A stretch of 64,000 bases of DNA, from assembly GCF_036347055.1 (NCBI RefSeq), contig NZ_CP108882.1, positions 7,304,001 to 7,368,000 of the forward strand. Direction: 5' to 3'. Both the position numbers and the translations under genes were made by a program. The stretch is from Streptomyces sp. NBC_00820. Lineage in GTDB: Bacteria; Actinomycetota; Actinomycetes; Streptomycetales; Streptomycetaceae. The notes below the pieces were generated by a model. That model worked only from the letters and a program-made list of their open reading frames with translations, had not been told where the DNA came from and made no database searches. Shown piece by piece: positions 34,622 to 43,900 of this stretch. Position 1 is the first letter of the stretch, and each line of letters begins with the position of its first letter.

Positions 34622-37600
34622 GTGCACGCTGTGGGCGAAATAGCCGACTGGTTGCAGCGAGAAATCGGGGAAGAGCTCGGGAGGGAGATCCGCGATGTCG
34701 ATCTGGACATCAGGTTCCGGGACCTCGGCCTCGACTCCGCCCGGCTGACGGCCCTCACCGTGCGGCTGGCCGCGCACTTCGACACCTCGCTCAGCCCCAC
34801 GGTGGCTTGGCACTTCCCCACCATCGCCGCCCTCGCCGGCGCCCTGGGTGAGGGCGGCGCCGCCTCGCAGCGGCCCACCGCGCCCGCCGAACCGGATGCG
34901 GCTCCGTCGGACGAGCCCATCGCGGTCGTGGGACTGGCCTGCCGATTTCCTGGTGCGCCGAACACCGAGGCCTACTGGGACCTGCTGTGGTCCGGCACCG
35001 ATGCCGTCACGGACGTGCCCGCCGACCGCTGGGACTCCGCGGCCCTCTACGACCCGGACCCGGCCGCACCCGGCCGGCTCAGCACCCGCCGCGGCGGCTT
35101 CCTCACCGACGTGGACAAGTTCGACCCGGGGTTCTTCGGCATCTCCCCGCGCGAGGCCGCCCAGATGGACCCTCAGCAGCGCCTGAGCCTCGAACTCGCC
35201 TGGAGTTCGCTCGAGGACGCCGGGATCCCGCCCTCCTCCCTGCGGGACAGCGCCACGGGCGTCTTCCTCGGCACCCTGTGGAGCGACTACGCCCGCCTCG
35301 CCGGGCGGGGCCTCGACGCGGTCCACCAGCACACCGCCACCGGCCAGGAGCCCAGCATCGTGCCGGCGCGGATCTCGTACACCCTCGGCCTTCAGGGGCC
35401 CAGCATCGGTGTCAACACGGCCTGTTCATCGTCGTTGGTCGCCCTGCACCTCGCGTGCCAGAGCCTGCGCTCCGGCGAGAGCACACTGGCCCTGGCCGGC
35501 GGCATCAACCTCGTGCTGGCCCCCGAGAGCAGCGCCGCCATGTCGAAGTTCGGCGCCATGAGTCCGCACGGGCGCTCCGCGGCCTTCGCCGCCGCCGCCG
35601 ACGGCTACGTCCGCGGTGAGGGGGGCGGCATCGTCGTACTGAAGCGGCTGTCGGCCGCGCTCGCCGACGGTGACCGCGTCCACTGCCTGATCCGGGGCAG
35701 CGCGGTCAACAACGACGGCCCCAGCAACGGCCTCACCGCCCCCAACCCCGCCGCGCAGCAGGCCATGCTCCGCGCGGCCTACAGCCGGTCCGGGGTCGGG
35801 GTGAACGACGTGCAGTACGTGGAGGCGCACGGCACCGGAACCCCGCTCGGCGACCCGATCGAGGCACATGCCCTGGGTGCGGTACTCGGCGCCGGCCGCG
35901 CCGCGGACGCACCCCTGCTGATCGGGTCCGCCAAGACCAACATCGGCCACCTGGAGGCGGCGGCCGGCATCGCCGGACTCATCAAGGTGGCACTGGCCAT
36001 GCGCCACCGCGTCCTGCCCGCCACCCTGCACCATGACGCGCCGAACCCCGACATCGCCTTCGACGAGCTGCGCCTCGCGGTGCCGACCGAGCCCACCCCG
36101 TGGCCGGGCGACGGTGGCCGACTCCTCGCCGGCGTCAGTTCCTTCGGCTTCGGCGGCACCAACTGTCACGTCGTCGTGGAGGGACCGCCCACCACCTGCG
36201 CGTACCCGCTCCCGCTGTCCGCAGACACGCCGAACGGGCTGCGGGAGACCGCCGAGGCGCTACTGGCCGCGGTCGAGGACGCGCCCGCGCGTTCCACCGC
36301 GGACTGGTGCGCCACCGCCGCGCTGCGCCTGAGCGCCCACCCCTACCGGGTGGCGGCGACCGTACGGGACGAGACGGAGCTGCGCGCCGCACTGCGCGAC
36401 ATCTCCACCGGCACCGCGCCCGCCGCAGCCGCAGCCGCAGCCGCAGCCGCAGCCGCAGCCGCGGCCCCGTCCCGGCTCGCCTTCGTCTACTCCGGGCAGG
36501 GCTCGCAGTGGTGTGGCATGGGGCTCGATCTGCTGCACACCGAACCCGTCTTCCGCCAGGCGTTGCTGGAGTGCGACAAGCTGATCCACGCGCAGGCGGG
36601 AATCTCGGTCGTCGAGGAACTGCGTCGCCCCGACCGGGACTCCCGGCTGGACGAGACGACCGTGCTGCAGCCCGCCGTCTTCGCCATCCAGGTCGCCCTC
36701 ACCGCCCTGTGGCGTTCTTGGGGAGTGCGGCCGGACGCGGTCGTGGGTCACAGCCTCGGCGAAGTGGCGGCGGCCCATGCGGCGGGCGCGCTCGACCTCG
36801 CGGACGCGGTACGGGTCGTCTGCGAACGCAGCCGCCTGATGAGCCGGATCGACGGCGCGGGCTCGGTGGCCGTGGTGGACGTGCCGTTCGCCGAGGTGCC
36901 GGAGCTGATCGCGAAGTATCCCGGGGTCTGTGCCGCGGGTGCCAACTCCACGACCACTTCAGTGCTTTCCGGGGACACCGCGGCACTCGACGCGTGCCTG
37001 ACGGATCTCGACGGGCGCGGCATCCGCTGCCGGCGCGTGAACATGGGCGTCGCCTCCCACAGCAGCCAGTGCGACCCGCTCCTGCCCGAACTCCGGTCCG
37101 GGCTGGACGGGATACAGGCGCTGTCGAGCACTGTGCCGATGGTCTCCACCGTGACCGCGGACTTCGTGGACGGCCGTGCGCTCGGCGCCGACTACTGGGC
37201 GGACAACCTGCGCCGCCCCGTGCTGTTCGCGCCGGTCGTCGAAACGCTGCTGGAGCAGGGTTACGAGCACTTCGTCGAGGTCGGCCCGCATGCCGTACTC
37301 ACAGGACCGGTGGCGGAGATCGCCGGGAGCCGGGGTGCGACGGTCAGGGTGCTGGCCTCCCAGCAGCGCGGCGGGGACGCCCGCGAGTTCATGCTGAACA
37401 CCCTCGGTGAACTGCACCGCGCCGGACGCGACATCGCCTGGCGCAAGGTCTTCCCCGCGGACCTGCGTCCGGTGGAACTCCCGGCGAGCCTGGCCGGTTC
37501 CGGCTCCCCGGTGCCGGAGGTGCGGCAGGTGCGCATGCTTCCGCTGAGCGCGCACTCGGCTCCGGCGCTGCGTCAACAGGCGCGCGGGCTGCGGGCGTCG

Positions 37601-40600
37601 CTCGACGGGACGGGGCGTATCGACCTCGACGACCTCTGCCACACCGCGACATTCGGCCGCGACCGTCACGAACACCGCGCGCTCGCCGTGTTCGAGTCGG
37701 CCACCGAACTCGGTGAGCTGCTGGACATCTGCGCGGACGGACGGTCGGCCGAGCAGCCGGCGATCGGCAGAGCTCGGCGCGCGGCGGGTGGTCCCGTGTT
37801 CCTCTTCTCGGGACAGGGCACCCAGAGCGCGAGGATGGGCTGCGAACTCTTCGCCCGCGAACCCGCCTTCCGGGCGGTCATCGAGCGGTGCGACGCGTGG
37901 CTGGCCGAGCAGGCGGGCTGGTCGCTGATCGCGGAACTGCACGCGCCCGGGGAAGCGTCGCGGATCGACGAGACGGAGATCACCCAGCCCGCCCTGTTCG
38001 CCGTCCAGGCAGGCCTGGACGCGACACTGAGGTCCTGGGGCATCCGGCCCGCCGCGGTGGCAGGACACAGCGCGGGCGAGATCGCGGCGGCTCACAGCGC
38101 CGGCGCCCTCACCCTGAAGGACGCCCTCCTGGTCGCCCTGCACCGGGGCCGCACCCTCCAGAAGGCCACCGGCACCGGCCACATGGCCGCGGTGGGCCTG
38201 CCCGCGCACGAGGCGGCGGCCCTCCTGCGGGACGGAAGCGATGCCGTCTCGGTCGCGGCCGTCAACGGCCCGCGCATGACCCTGCTCAGCGGCGAGAGCC
38301 GAGCCCTGGAGGAGCTGCTCGACGGCCTCGACCCCGCCGTCTTCCGACGGAAGCTGCGCGTCGGCTACCCCTCGCACAGCGCGCAGATGCGGGAGTACGG
38401 GCCGGAACTGTCCCGGCTGCTCGCGGACATCAGGCCGCGCACGGGTGACATCCCGGTGTACTCCACCATCGACGGCGGGTTCCGCGGTGGAGAGCACTTC
38501 GACGCGGCGTACTGGGTCCGCACCATGAGCGAGCCCGTGCGGTTCGCTCCGGCCGTCGAGGCGCTCGCCGCCGCCGGACACCGCTCGTTCGTCGAACTCG
38601 GCCCGCACCCCGTGCTCGCGGCCCCCACCGCGCAGATCCTGGAGGAGGCCGGACACGAGGGCATCGTCGTGCCGGCCATGCGCGCGCGGGCTGGTGAGCG
38701 GCGCACCCTCCGGGAGGCGGCCGGTGCCCTGTGGACTCGCGGCCACGAGGTCGACTGGGCGGCCATGGGCACGCGCCCCGCGCGGCTGGTGTCCACCCCG
38801 GACTACCCGTGGCAGCGGGAACGGCACTGGCTCGACCCCGCCCCGCTGCCCGCGTCCGGGACCGCTGAAGAATCGCTTGTGGACCTGCTGGCACACGGCG
38901 AGGTCGCCCGCGTGATCGAGCAGTTGACCCGCACGGGCCGGCTGTCGGACGCCGAACGGGGAGCACTTCCGTCGATCCTGAGCCACCTCGTGGCCTCGGC
39001 GCCCTCGGGCGCGCCGGAATGGCTGCACCAGGTCGTGTGGCAGGAGAAACCGCTCACGGACGCGACGGGGACGGCCGGTCCCGGCACCTGGATCGTCGTG
39101 ACCGACGCCCCGGAGGGACCGTGGGCGGGCGCGGTGGCGCGGGCCCTGCGCGCGGCCGGACAGAACTGCGTCCTCGTACCGGTACCCGACGAGCCCGAGT
39201 CGGAGCTCGCGGGCGCGCTGCGGGACGCCGTCGGCGCGGCCGGCACCACCTGCCGCGGGGTGCTGCACCTCGCCGCTGACGTGCCGGACGCCGGCCCCGA
39301 GGCGAGTGTCGAGCGGTGCCTGCGCCCGGCCCTGGCGACCGTGCGGGCCCTGGCGTCCTGGGAGAACGGGGCGGCGCCCCGCCTGTGGCTCGTCACCTCG
39401 GGCGCGCAGCCCGCGGGCGAGGGGCCCGTGACCGGGTCCGCGGGCCAGGGCGCGCTGTGGGGATTCGGGCGCGTCGTCGCACTCGAACACCCCGAAGTGT
39501 GGGGCGCGCTCGTAGACCTCGAGGAGGCCGACCGGGACGGGAACGCCGAAGCGCTGGTTCGCGAACTTCTGAGCCGGGGCAGCGACGCCCAGCTGGCCTT
39601 CCGTTCGGGCAGGCGTTACGTGGCACGCGTCGCCACCGCACCGGAGCGGTCCGGGGCGGCCGAGCCGGTCGCCGTGCGCGCGGACGGCGGCTATCTGGTC
39701 ACCGGCGGGCTCGGCGGCATCGGCCTGGTCGTCGCCCGCCGGCTGGTCGAGGCCGGTGCCCGGCACCTGGTGCTCGTGGGCCGCAGCGCACCCGACGGCC
39801 AGGCACGCGGCGTCCTGGCGGAGCTGACCGCGGCGGGCGCCCGGGTGGACGTGGTGACGGCCGACATCCGGCGCGCCGACGAGGTTCGCGATGTCGTGGC
39901 GGCCTTCGGTCGTGAACGGCCGCCGCTGCGGGGCGTGTTCCACGCCGCCGGAGTCCTCGAGGACGGCGCACTGCTCCAGCAGGACTGGGACCGCTACCGG
40001 ACCGTCCTCGCACCCAAGGTGGTCGGCGGACACCACCTGGACATGTGTACCCGCGACCTGCCTCTCGACTTCTTCGTGCTCTTCTCGTCATTCGTCGCCG
40101 TGCTCGGTTCCCCCGGACAGGGCAACTACGCGGCCGCCAACGCGGCCCTGGACCACCTGGCCCACCGCCGCAGGGCTCTGGGGCTGCCGGCGACCAGCGT
40201 CAACTGGGGCCCCTGGGAGAGCGTCGGCATGACGGACTCCACCGCCGCGGCCCGCTACCACTGGAGCGCGCGTGGCGCCCGCACGATCGACCGCGACCAA
40301 GGCGCCCGCCTGTTCGACCGGATCCTGGGCCACGACGCACCCCAGCTGGGCGTGTACAGCGTGGACTGGGCGAGGTATCACGAATGGCTGCCCGCCGGCG
40401 CGGACCGAGGCCTGCTGGCCCTGGTGCACGCCCCGGCAGGCGAGGACGCCGTGGCCGTGCGGCCGGCGACCGGCACGGCCGCCGGACCCGGCAGTGACGA
40501 TGCGCCGTCCCTGCCCGACCGACTGGCCGTCCTCGAACCGGGTGACCGCGCGGCCCACCTGATCTCGTGGCTGTCCGGGCTGGTCGCCGGTATAGCGGGC

Positions 40601-40978
40601 TTCCCGCCGGACCACGAGATCGACGCCGACTCCGGCTTCTTCCAGCTCGGACTGGACTCACTGATGACCCTGAAACTGGTGACGCGGCTACGCGCGGAGC
40701 TGGGCGACCGGATGACCGTCCCCGGCACTCTGCCCTTCGACCACCCCACCTGCGCCGCCCTCGCGGTCCACCTCCTCGGCGAGCTGGCACTCGCCCCCGC
40801 CGCCGAGTCGGCGGACGCGGACCCAGGAGAGCCGCAATTCGCGGAAGGGGAATCCGACTTGGCGGATGTGGCGGCGCTGCTGGCGGAGGTGGACGGCCTC
40901 TCGGCCGATGAGGCGGCCCGGTATCTGGACCAGCTCACGCTGGGTGACGAGTTCGCAGGAGACCAGACGCATGACTAG
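34622..40978 (+). CDS. Type I polyketide synthase, ACP-KS-AT-AT-KR-ACP with tandem AT domains
   Basis: A 2118-aa multienzyme. N-terminal ACP (about 1-80; phosphopantetheine Ser39 in LGLDSARL); KS (98-520; C268 in [12 protein letters not shown]403 in VEAHGTG, H443 in [12 protein letters not shown]); linker with a poly-Ala tract; AT1 (618-895; S711 in GHSLGEV, VASH motif); a second KS-AT-type linker; AT2 (1059-1335; S1150 in GHSAGEI, YPSH motif); KR (about 1690-1870; TGGLGGIG at 1694, Y1836); ACP (1985-2060; S2013 in LGLDSLM); C-terminal docking tail. Neither AT has the canonical malonyl HAFH or methylmalonyl YASH motif. The KS keeps its cysteine, so it elongates a starter presumably carried by the N-terminal ACP. 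One beta-hydroxy extension is expected. The 3' end overlaps the next PKS by 8 bp. Confidence 0.95.
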   Translation: MHAVGEIADWLQREIGEELGREIRDVDLDIRFRDLGLDSARLTALTVRLAAHFDTSLSPTVAWHFPTIAALAGALGEGGAASQRPTAPAEPDAAPSDEPIAVVGLACRFPGAPNTEAYWDLLWSGTDAVTDVPADRWDSAALYDPDPAAPGRLSTRRGGFLTDVDKFDPGFFGISPREAAQMDPQQRLSLELAWSSLEDAGIPPSSLRDSATGVFLGTLWSDYARLAGRGLDAVHQHTATGQEPSIVPARISYTLGLQGPSIGVNTACSSSLVALHLACQSLRSGESTLALAGGINLVLAPESSAAMSKFGAMSPHGRSAAFAAAADGYVRGEGGGIVVLKRLSAALADGDRVHCLIRGSAVNNDGPSNGLTAPNPAAQQAMLRAAYSRSGVGVNDVQYVEAHGTGTPLGDPIEAHALGAVLGAGRAADAPLLIGSAKTNIGHLEAAAGIAGLIKVALAMRHRVLPATLHHDAPNPDIAFDELRLAVPTEPTPWPGDGGRLLAGVSSFGFGGTNCHVVVEGPPTTCAYPLPLSADTPNGLRETAEALLAAVEDAPARSTADWCATAALRLSAHPYRVAATVRDETELRAALRDISTGTAPAAAAAAAAAAAAAAAPSRLAFVYSGQGSQWCGMGLDLLHTEPVFRQALLECDKLIHAQAGISVVEELRRPDRDSRLDETTVLQPAVFAIQVALTALWRSWGVRPDAVVGHSLGEVAAAHAAGALDLADAVRVVCERSRLMSRIDGAGSVAVVDVPFAEVPELIAKYPGVCAAGANSTTTSVLSGDTAALDACLTDLDGRGIRCRRVNMGVASHSSQCDPLLPELRSGLDGIQALSSTVPMVSTVTADFVDGRALGADYWADNLRRPVLFAPVVETLLEQGYEHFVEVGPHAVLTGPVAEIAGSRGATVRVLASQQRGGDAREFMLNTLGELHRAGRDIAWRKVFPADLRPVELPASLAGSGSPVPEVRQVRMLPLSAHSAPALRQQARGLRASLDGTGRIDLDDLCHTATFGRDRHEHRALAVFESATELGELLDICADGRSAEQPAIGRARRAAGGPVFLFSGQGTQSARMGCELFAREPAFRAVIERCDAWLAEQAGWSLIAELHAPGEASRIDETEITQPALFAVQAGLDATLRSWGIRPAAVAGHSAGEIAAAHSAGALTLKDALLVALHRGRTLQKATGTGHMAAVGLPAHEAAALLRDGSDAVSVAAVNGPRMTLLSGESRALEELLDGLDPAVFRRKLRVGYPSHSAQMREYGPELSRLLADIRPRTGDIPVYSTIDGGFRGGEHFDAAYWVRTMSEPVRFAPAVEALAAAGHRSFVELGPHPVLAAPTAQILEEAGHEGIVVPAMRARAGERRTLREAAGALWTRGHEVDWAAMGTRPARLVSTPDYPWQRERHWLDPAPLPASGTAEESLVDLLAHGEVARVIEQLTRTGRLSDAERGALPSILSHLVASAPSGAPEWLHQVVWQEKPLTDATGTAGPGTWIVVTDAPEGPWAGAVARALRAAGQNCVLVPVPDEPESELAGALRDAVGAAGTTCRGVLHLAADVPDAGPEASVERCLRPALATVRALASWENGAAPRLWLVTSGAQPAGEGPVTGSAGQGALWGFGRVVALEHPEVWGALVDLEEADRDGNAEALVRELLSRGSDAQLAFRSGRRYVARVATAPERSGAAEPVAVRADGGYLVTGGLGGIGLVVARRLVEAGARHLVLVGRSAPDGQARGVLAELTAAGARVDVVTADIRRADEVRDVVAAFGRERPPLRGVFHAAGVLEDGALLQQDWDRYRTVLAPKVVGGHHLDMCTRDLPLDFFVLFSSFVAVLGSPGQGNYAAANAALDHLAHRRRALGLPATSVNWGPWESVGMTDSTAAARYHWSARGARTIDRDQGARLFDRILGHDAPQLGVYSVDWARYHEWLPAGADRGLLALVHAPAGEDAVAVRPATGTAAGPGSDDAPSLPDRLAVLEPGDRAAHLISWLSGLVAGIAGFPPDHEIDADSGFFQLGLDSLMTLKLVTRLRAELGDRMTVPGTLPFDHPTCAALAVHLLGELALAPAAESADADPGEPQFAEGESDLADVAALLAEVDGLSADEAARYLDQLTLGDEFAGDQTHD
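36425..36460 (+). repeat. GCAGCC hexamer array encoding poly-alanine in the PKS
   Basis: Six perfect copies of GCAGCC, extended by further GCC/GCG codons, encode a run of about sixteen alanines in the linker just before AT1. The frame is kept because the unit is 6 bp; slippage would change linker length without a frameshift. Confidence 0.9.
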
Positions 40979-43900
40979 CATCACCGACCGCATCGCGGCC
41001 CTCCCCGAAGCCCAGCGGGCTCTGGTCGAGGAGCGCCTGCGCCGTCAGAAGTCGCCCGCTCCCGCCCTCGAACCGATCGCCGTGGTGGGCATGGGCTGCC
41101 GCTTCCCCGGCGGTGTCGACGGCCCCGAGGCGTTCTGGGACCTGCTGAAGTCGCGGACGGACGCCACCTCAGTCGTGCCCGCCGACCGCTGGGACGCCGA
41201 GCGGCCGCACGGTTCCGAGTCGGCGCAGCCGGATTCCGTGCGATCGACGCGGGGCGGCTTCCTCGACTCCGTGGACGCCTTCGACGCCGAGTTCTTCGGC
41301 ATACCCCCGCGCGAGGCCGAGACCCTGGACCCGCAGCACCGGTTGCTCCTGGAGGTCGCCTGGGAGGCTCTCGAACACATGGGGCAGGCCCCCACGAGCC
41401 TGCGTGGGACACGCACCGGCGTCTTCGTGGGCATCGGCGTCGACGACTACAAGCTGCTGCAGACCGGCGACCCGGCCCGGCTGGACGGCCACATGGCCAC
41501 CGGCAACCTGTTCTGCACGGCACCCGGTCGCATCTCCTACCTGCTGGGCCTGCACGGCCCTTCCCTGGCCGTGGACACGGGATGCTCCTCCTCCCTGGTC
41601 ACCGTGCACCTGGCGATGCAGAGCCTGCGCTCGGGTGAGTGCGACCTCGCGCTCGCCGGCGGCGTCAGCCTGATGATCGCCCCGGAGATGACCGCCGACC
41701 TCTCCCAGGCAGGGGTGCTCTCCCCGCAGGGCCGAAGTCGCGCCTTCGACGCCGCCGCTGACGGGTACGCCCGCGGTGAGGGCGCCGGGATCGTCGTACT
41801 GAAGCGGCTGTCCGACGCCCAAGCCGCCGGGGACACCGTCCTCGCCGTGATCAGGGGCTCCGCGGTGAACCACGGCGGTCGCGGCAGCGGCCTCACCGTC
41901 CCCAACGGCAGCGCACAGAAGGATCTGATCACCGCCGCCCTCAAGGCGGCCGGGGTGGCACCCGCGGAAGTGGACTACGTCGAGGCCCACGGCACCGGGA
42001 CCCCGATCGGTGACCCCATCGAGGCGAACGCGCTCGGCGCCGCCTACAGGCCCGGCCGGGAGCCCGGACGTCCGCTCCTGACCGGCACGGTGAAGACGAA
42101 TGTCGGCCACCTGGAGGCGGCGGCCGGCGTCGCGGGACTGATGAAGGTGGTGCTCTCCCTCGGGCACCAGGAGATACCGGCCCATCTGCACCTGAACGAC
42201 CGCACCACACACGTCTCCTGGGACGAGCTGCTGCTCGACGTGCCCGCCCGGCCCGTGCCCTGGCCGCGAGGCACACGGCCGCGCCTGGCCGGGGTCAGCT
42301 CCTTCGGTATCGGCGGCACCAACGCCCACCTGATCGTGGCGGAGGCCCCCGCCGCGGCCCCCGCCCCGGACCGGGCCGGCCACGGCCATCACCCGGTCGC
42401 GCTGTCCGGCCCGGACGAGCCCGCGCTGCGTCGCGTCGTCGAACGCTACCGGCACCACCTCGCGGCGCATCCGGACCTCCACACCGCGGACCTCGCGTAC
42501 TCCGTGAACACGGGGCGGGCGCACTTCGCCCACCGTGCCCTCTTCGTCGCCTCGGACACCGAGGACCTCGCGGCCTCGCTCGCGGCCTGGCAGCCGAGAT
42601 CCAGGCCGGCCGTGCGCCGTGGCAGCGGCCGGGAGCTGCGCGTCGCGTTCCTCTTCACCGGGCAGGCCTCGCAGTACCTCGGTATGGGCGCGGGGCTGTA
42701 CACCGGTCAGCCGGTGTTCCGCAGGGCCCTGGACACCTGCGCCGAGCTGTTGCGCGAGCGCTACGGCTGGTCCCTGACCGACCTGCTCTACGGGCCGGAA
42801 GCCGACCCCCTCCTGATCGACCGGACCGAGTACGCCCAGCCCGCCCTGTTCTCGATGGCCTACGCGCTGGTGTCCATGTGGCAGGCGTGGGGGGTACGCC
42901 CCTCCGTGGTCCTCGGACACAGCATCGGCGAGTACGCCGCGGCCTGTGCCGCGGGTGTGCTGCGGCTGGAGGACGCCCTCACGCTGGTCGCCGAACGCGG
43001 GCGCCTGATGGGCGGCCTGCCCGAGGACGGTGGCATGGCCGTCCTCCTCGCGGACGAGGCGACCGTCTCCCGCCTCCTCGCCCCCTTCGCGGACCGCCTG
43101 AGCGTCGCCGCCGTCAACGGCCCGCTCCAGACGGCCGTCTCCGGCCCGGCCGATGCCCTGGACGAGCTGCTGGCCAGGGCCCTCGACAGCGGTGTCGGTT
43201 CCCGCCGCCTGACGACCTCACACGCCTTCCACTCCGCTCTCATGGACCCCGTGCTGGAGCCGCTCGGCTCGCTGGCCGCCGGTGTCACCCACCGCCCGGG
43301 CACCGTGCCTGTCATCTCCACGGTGACAGGCATGCCGGTCCACGGCGAGGACATGGCCGGAGCCGACTACTGGCAGCGCAACGCCAGGCAACCGGTGCGG
43401 TTCCTGCCGGCCGTGCGCGCTCTTGTGGAGCGCCGCTTCGACATCGCCCTGGAGATCGGCCCGGACGCCGTCCTGTCCCGTCTGGTCACCAAGCAGGGCC
43501 TGGACCCGCGCGAGGACCGGCTCTGGCTGCCGTCCCTGACCCGTCACACGGACGACCGGCAGCAGGTGCTGCGAACCCTGGGGAGCCTGTACGAGGCCGG
43601 GGCCGACATCGACTGGCAGGCCGTGCACGCGGGGGCGCCGGGCCGCAAGGTGCCGCTGCCCACGTACCCCTTCGGACGCAAGCGCTACTGGCGGGACACC
43701 CGGACCGGGCGCGGCACCCGGCACACCGGCACCGCGGCCTTCCCGGGAACCCCCCTGCGGTCGCCCGCGCTGGCCGGGACCGTGTACCGGAGCCGGTTCA
43801 CAGCCGACTCTCCCGCCTTCCTCGCCGACCACGTCCTCTTCGACGAGGTGGTCGTCCCGGCCGCGTCCCACCTCGCCATGACCCTGGCTGCCGCCGTCCA

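Noticed and set aside
36959..40036. About 1000-codon open frame antisense to the first PKS
   Set aside because: Same high-GC shadow effect; no recognisable domain, and the plus strand has unambiguous PKS domains.
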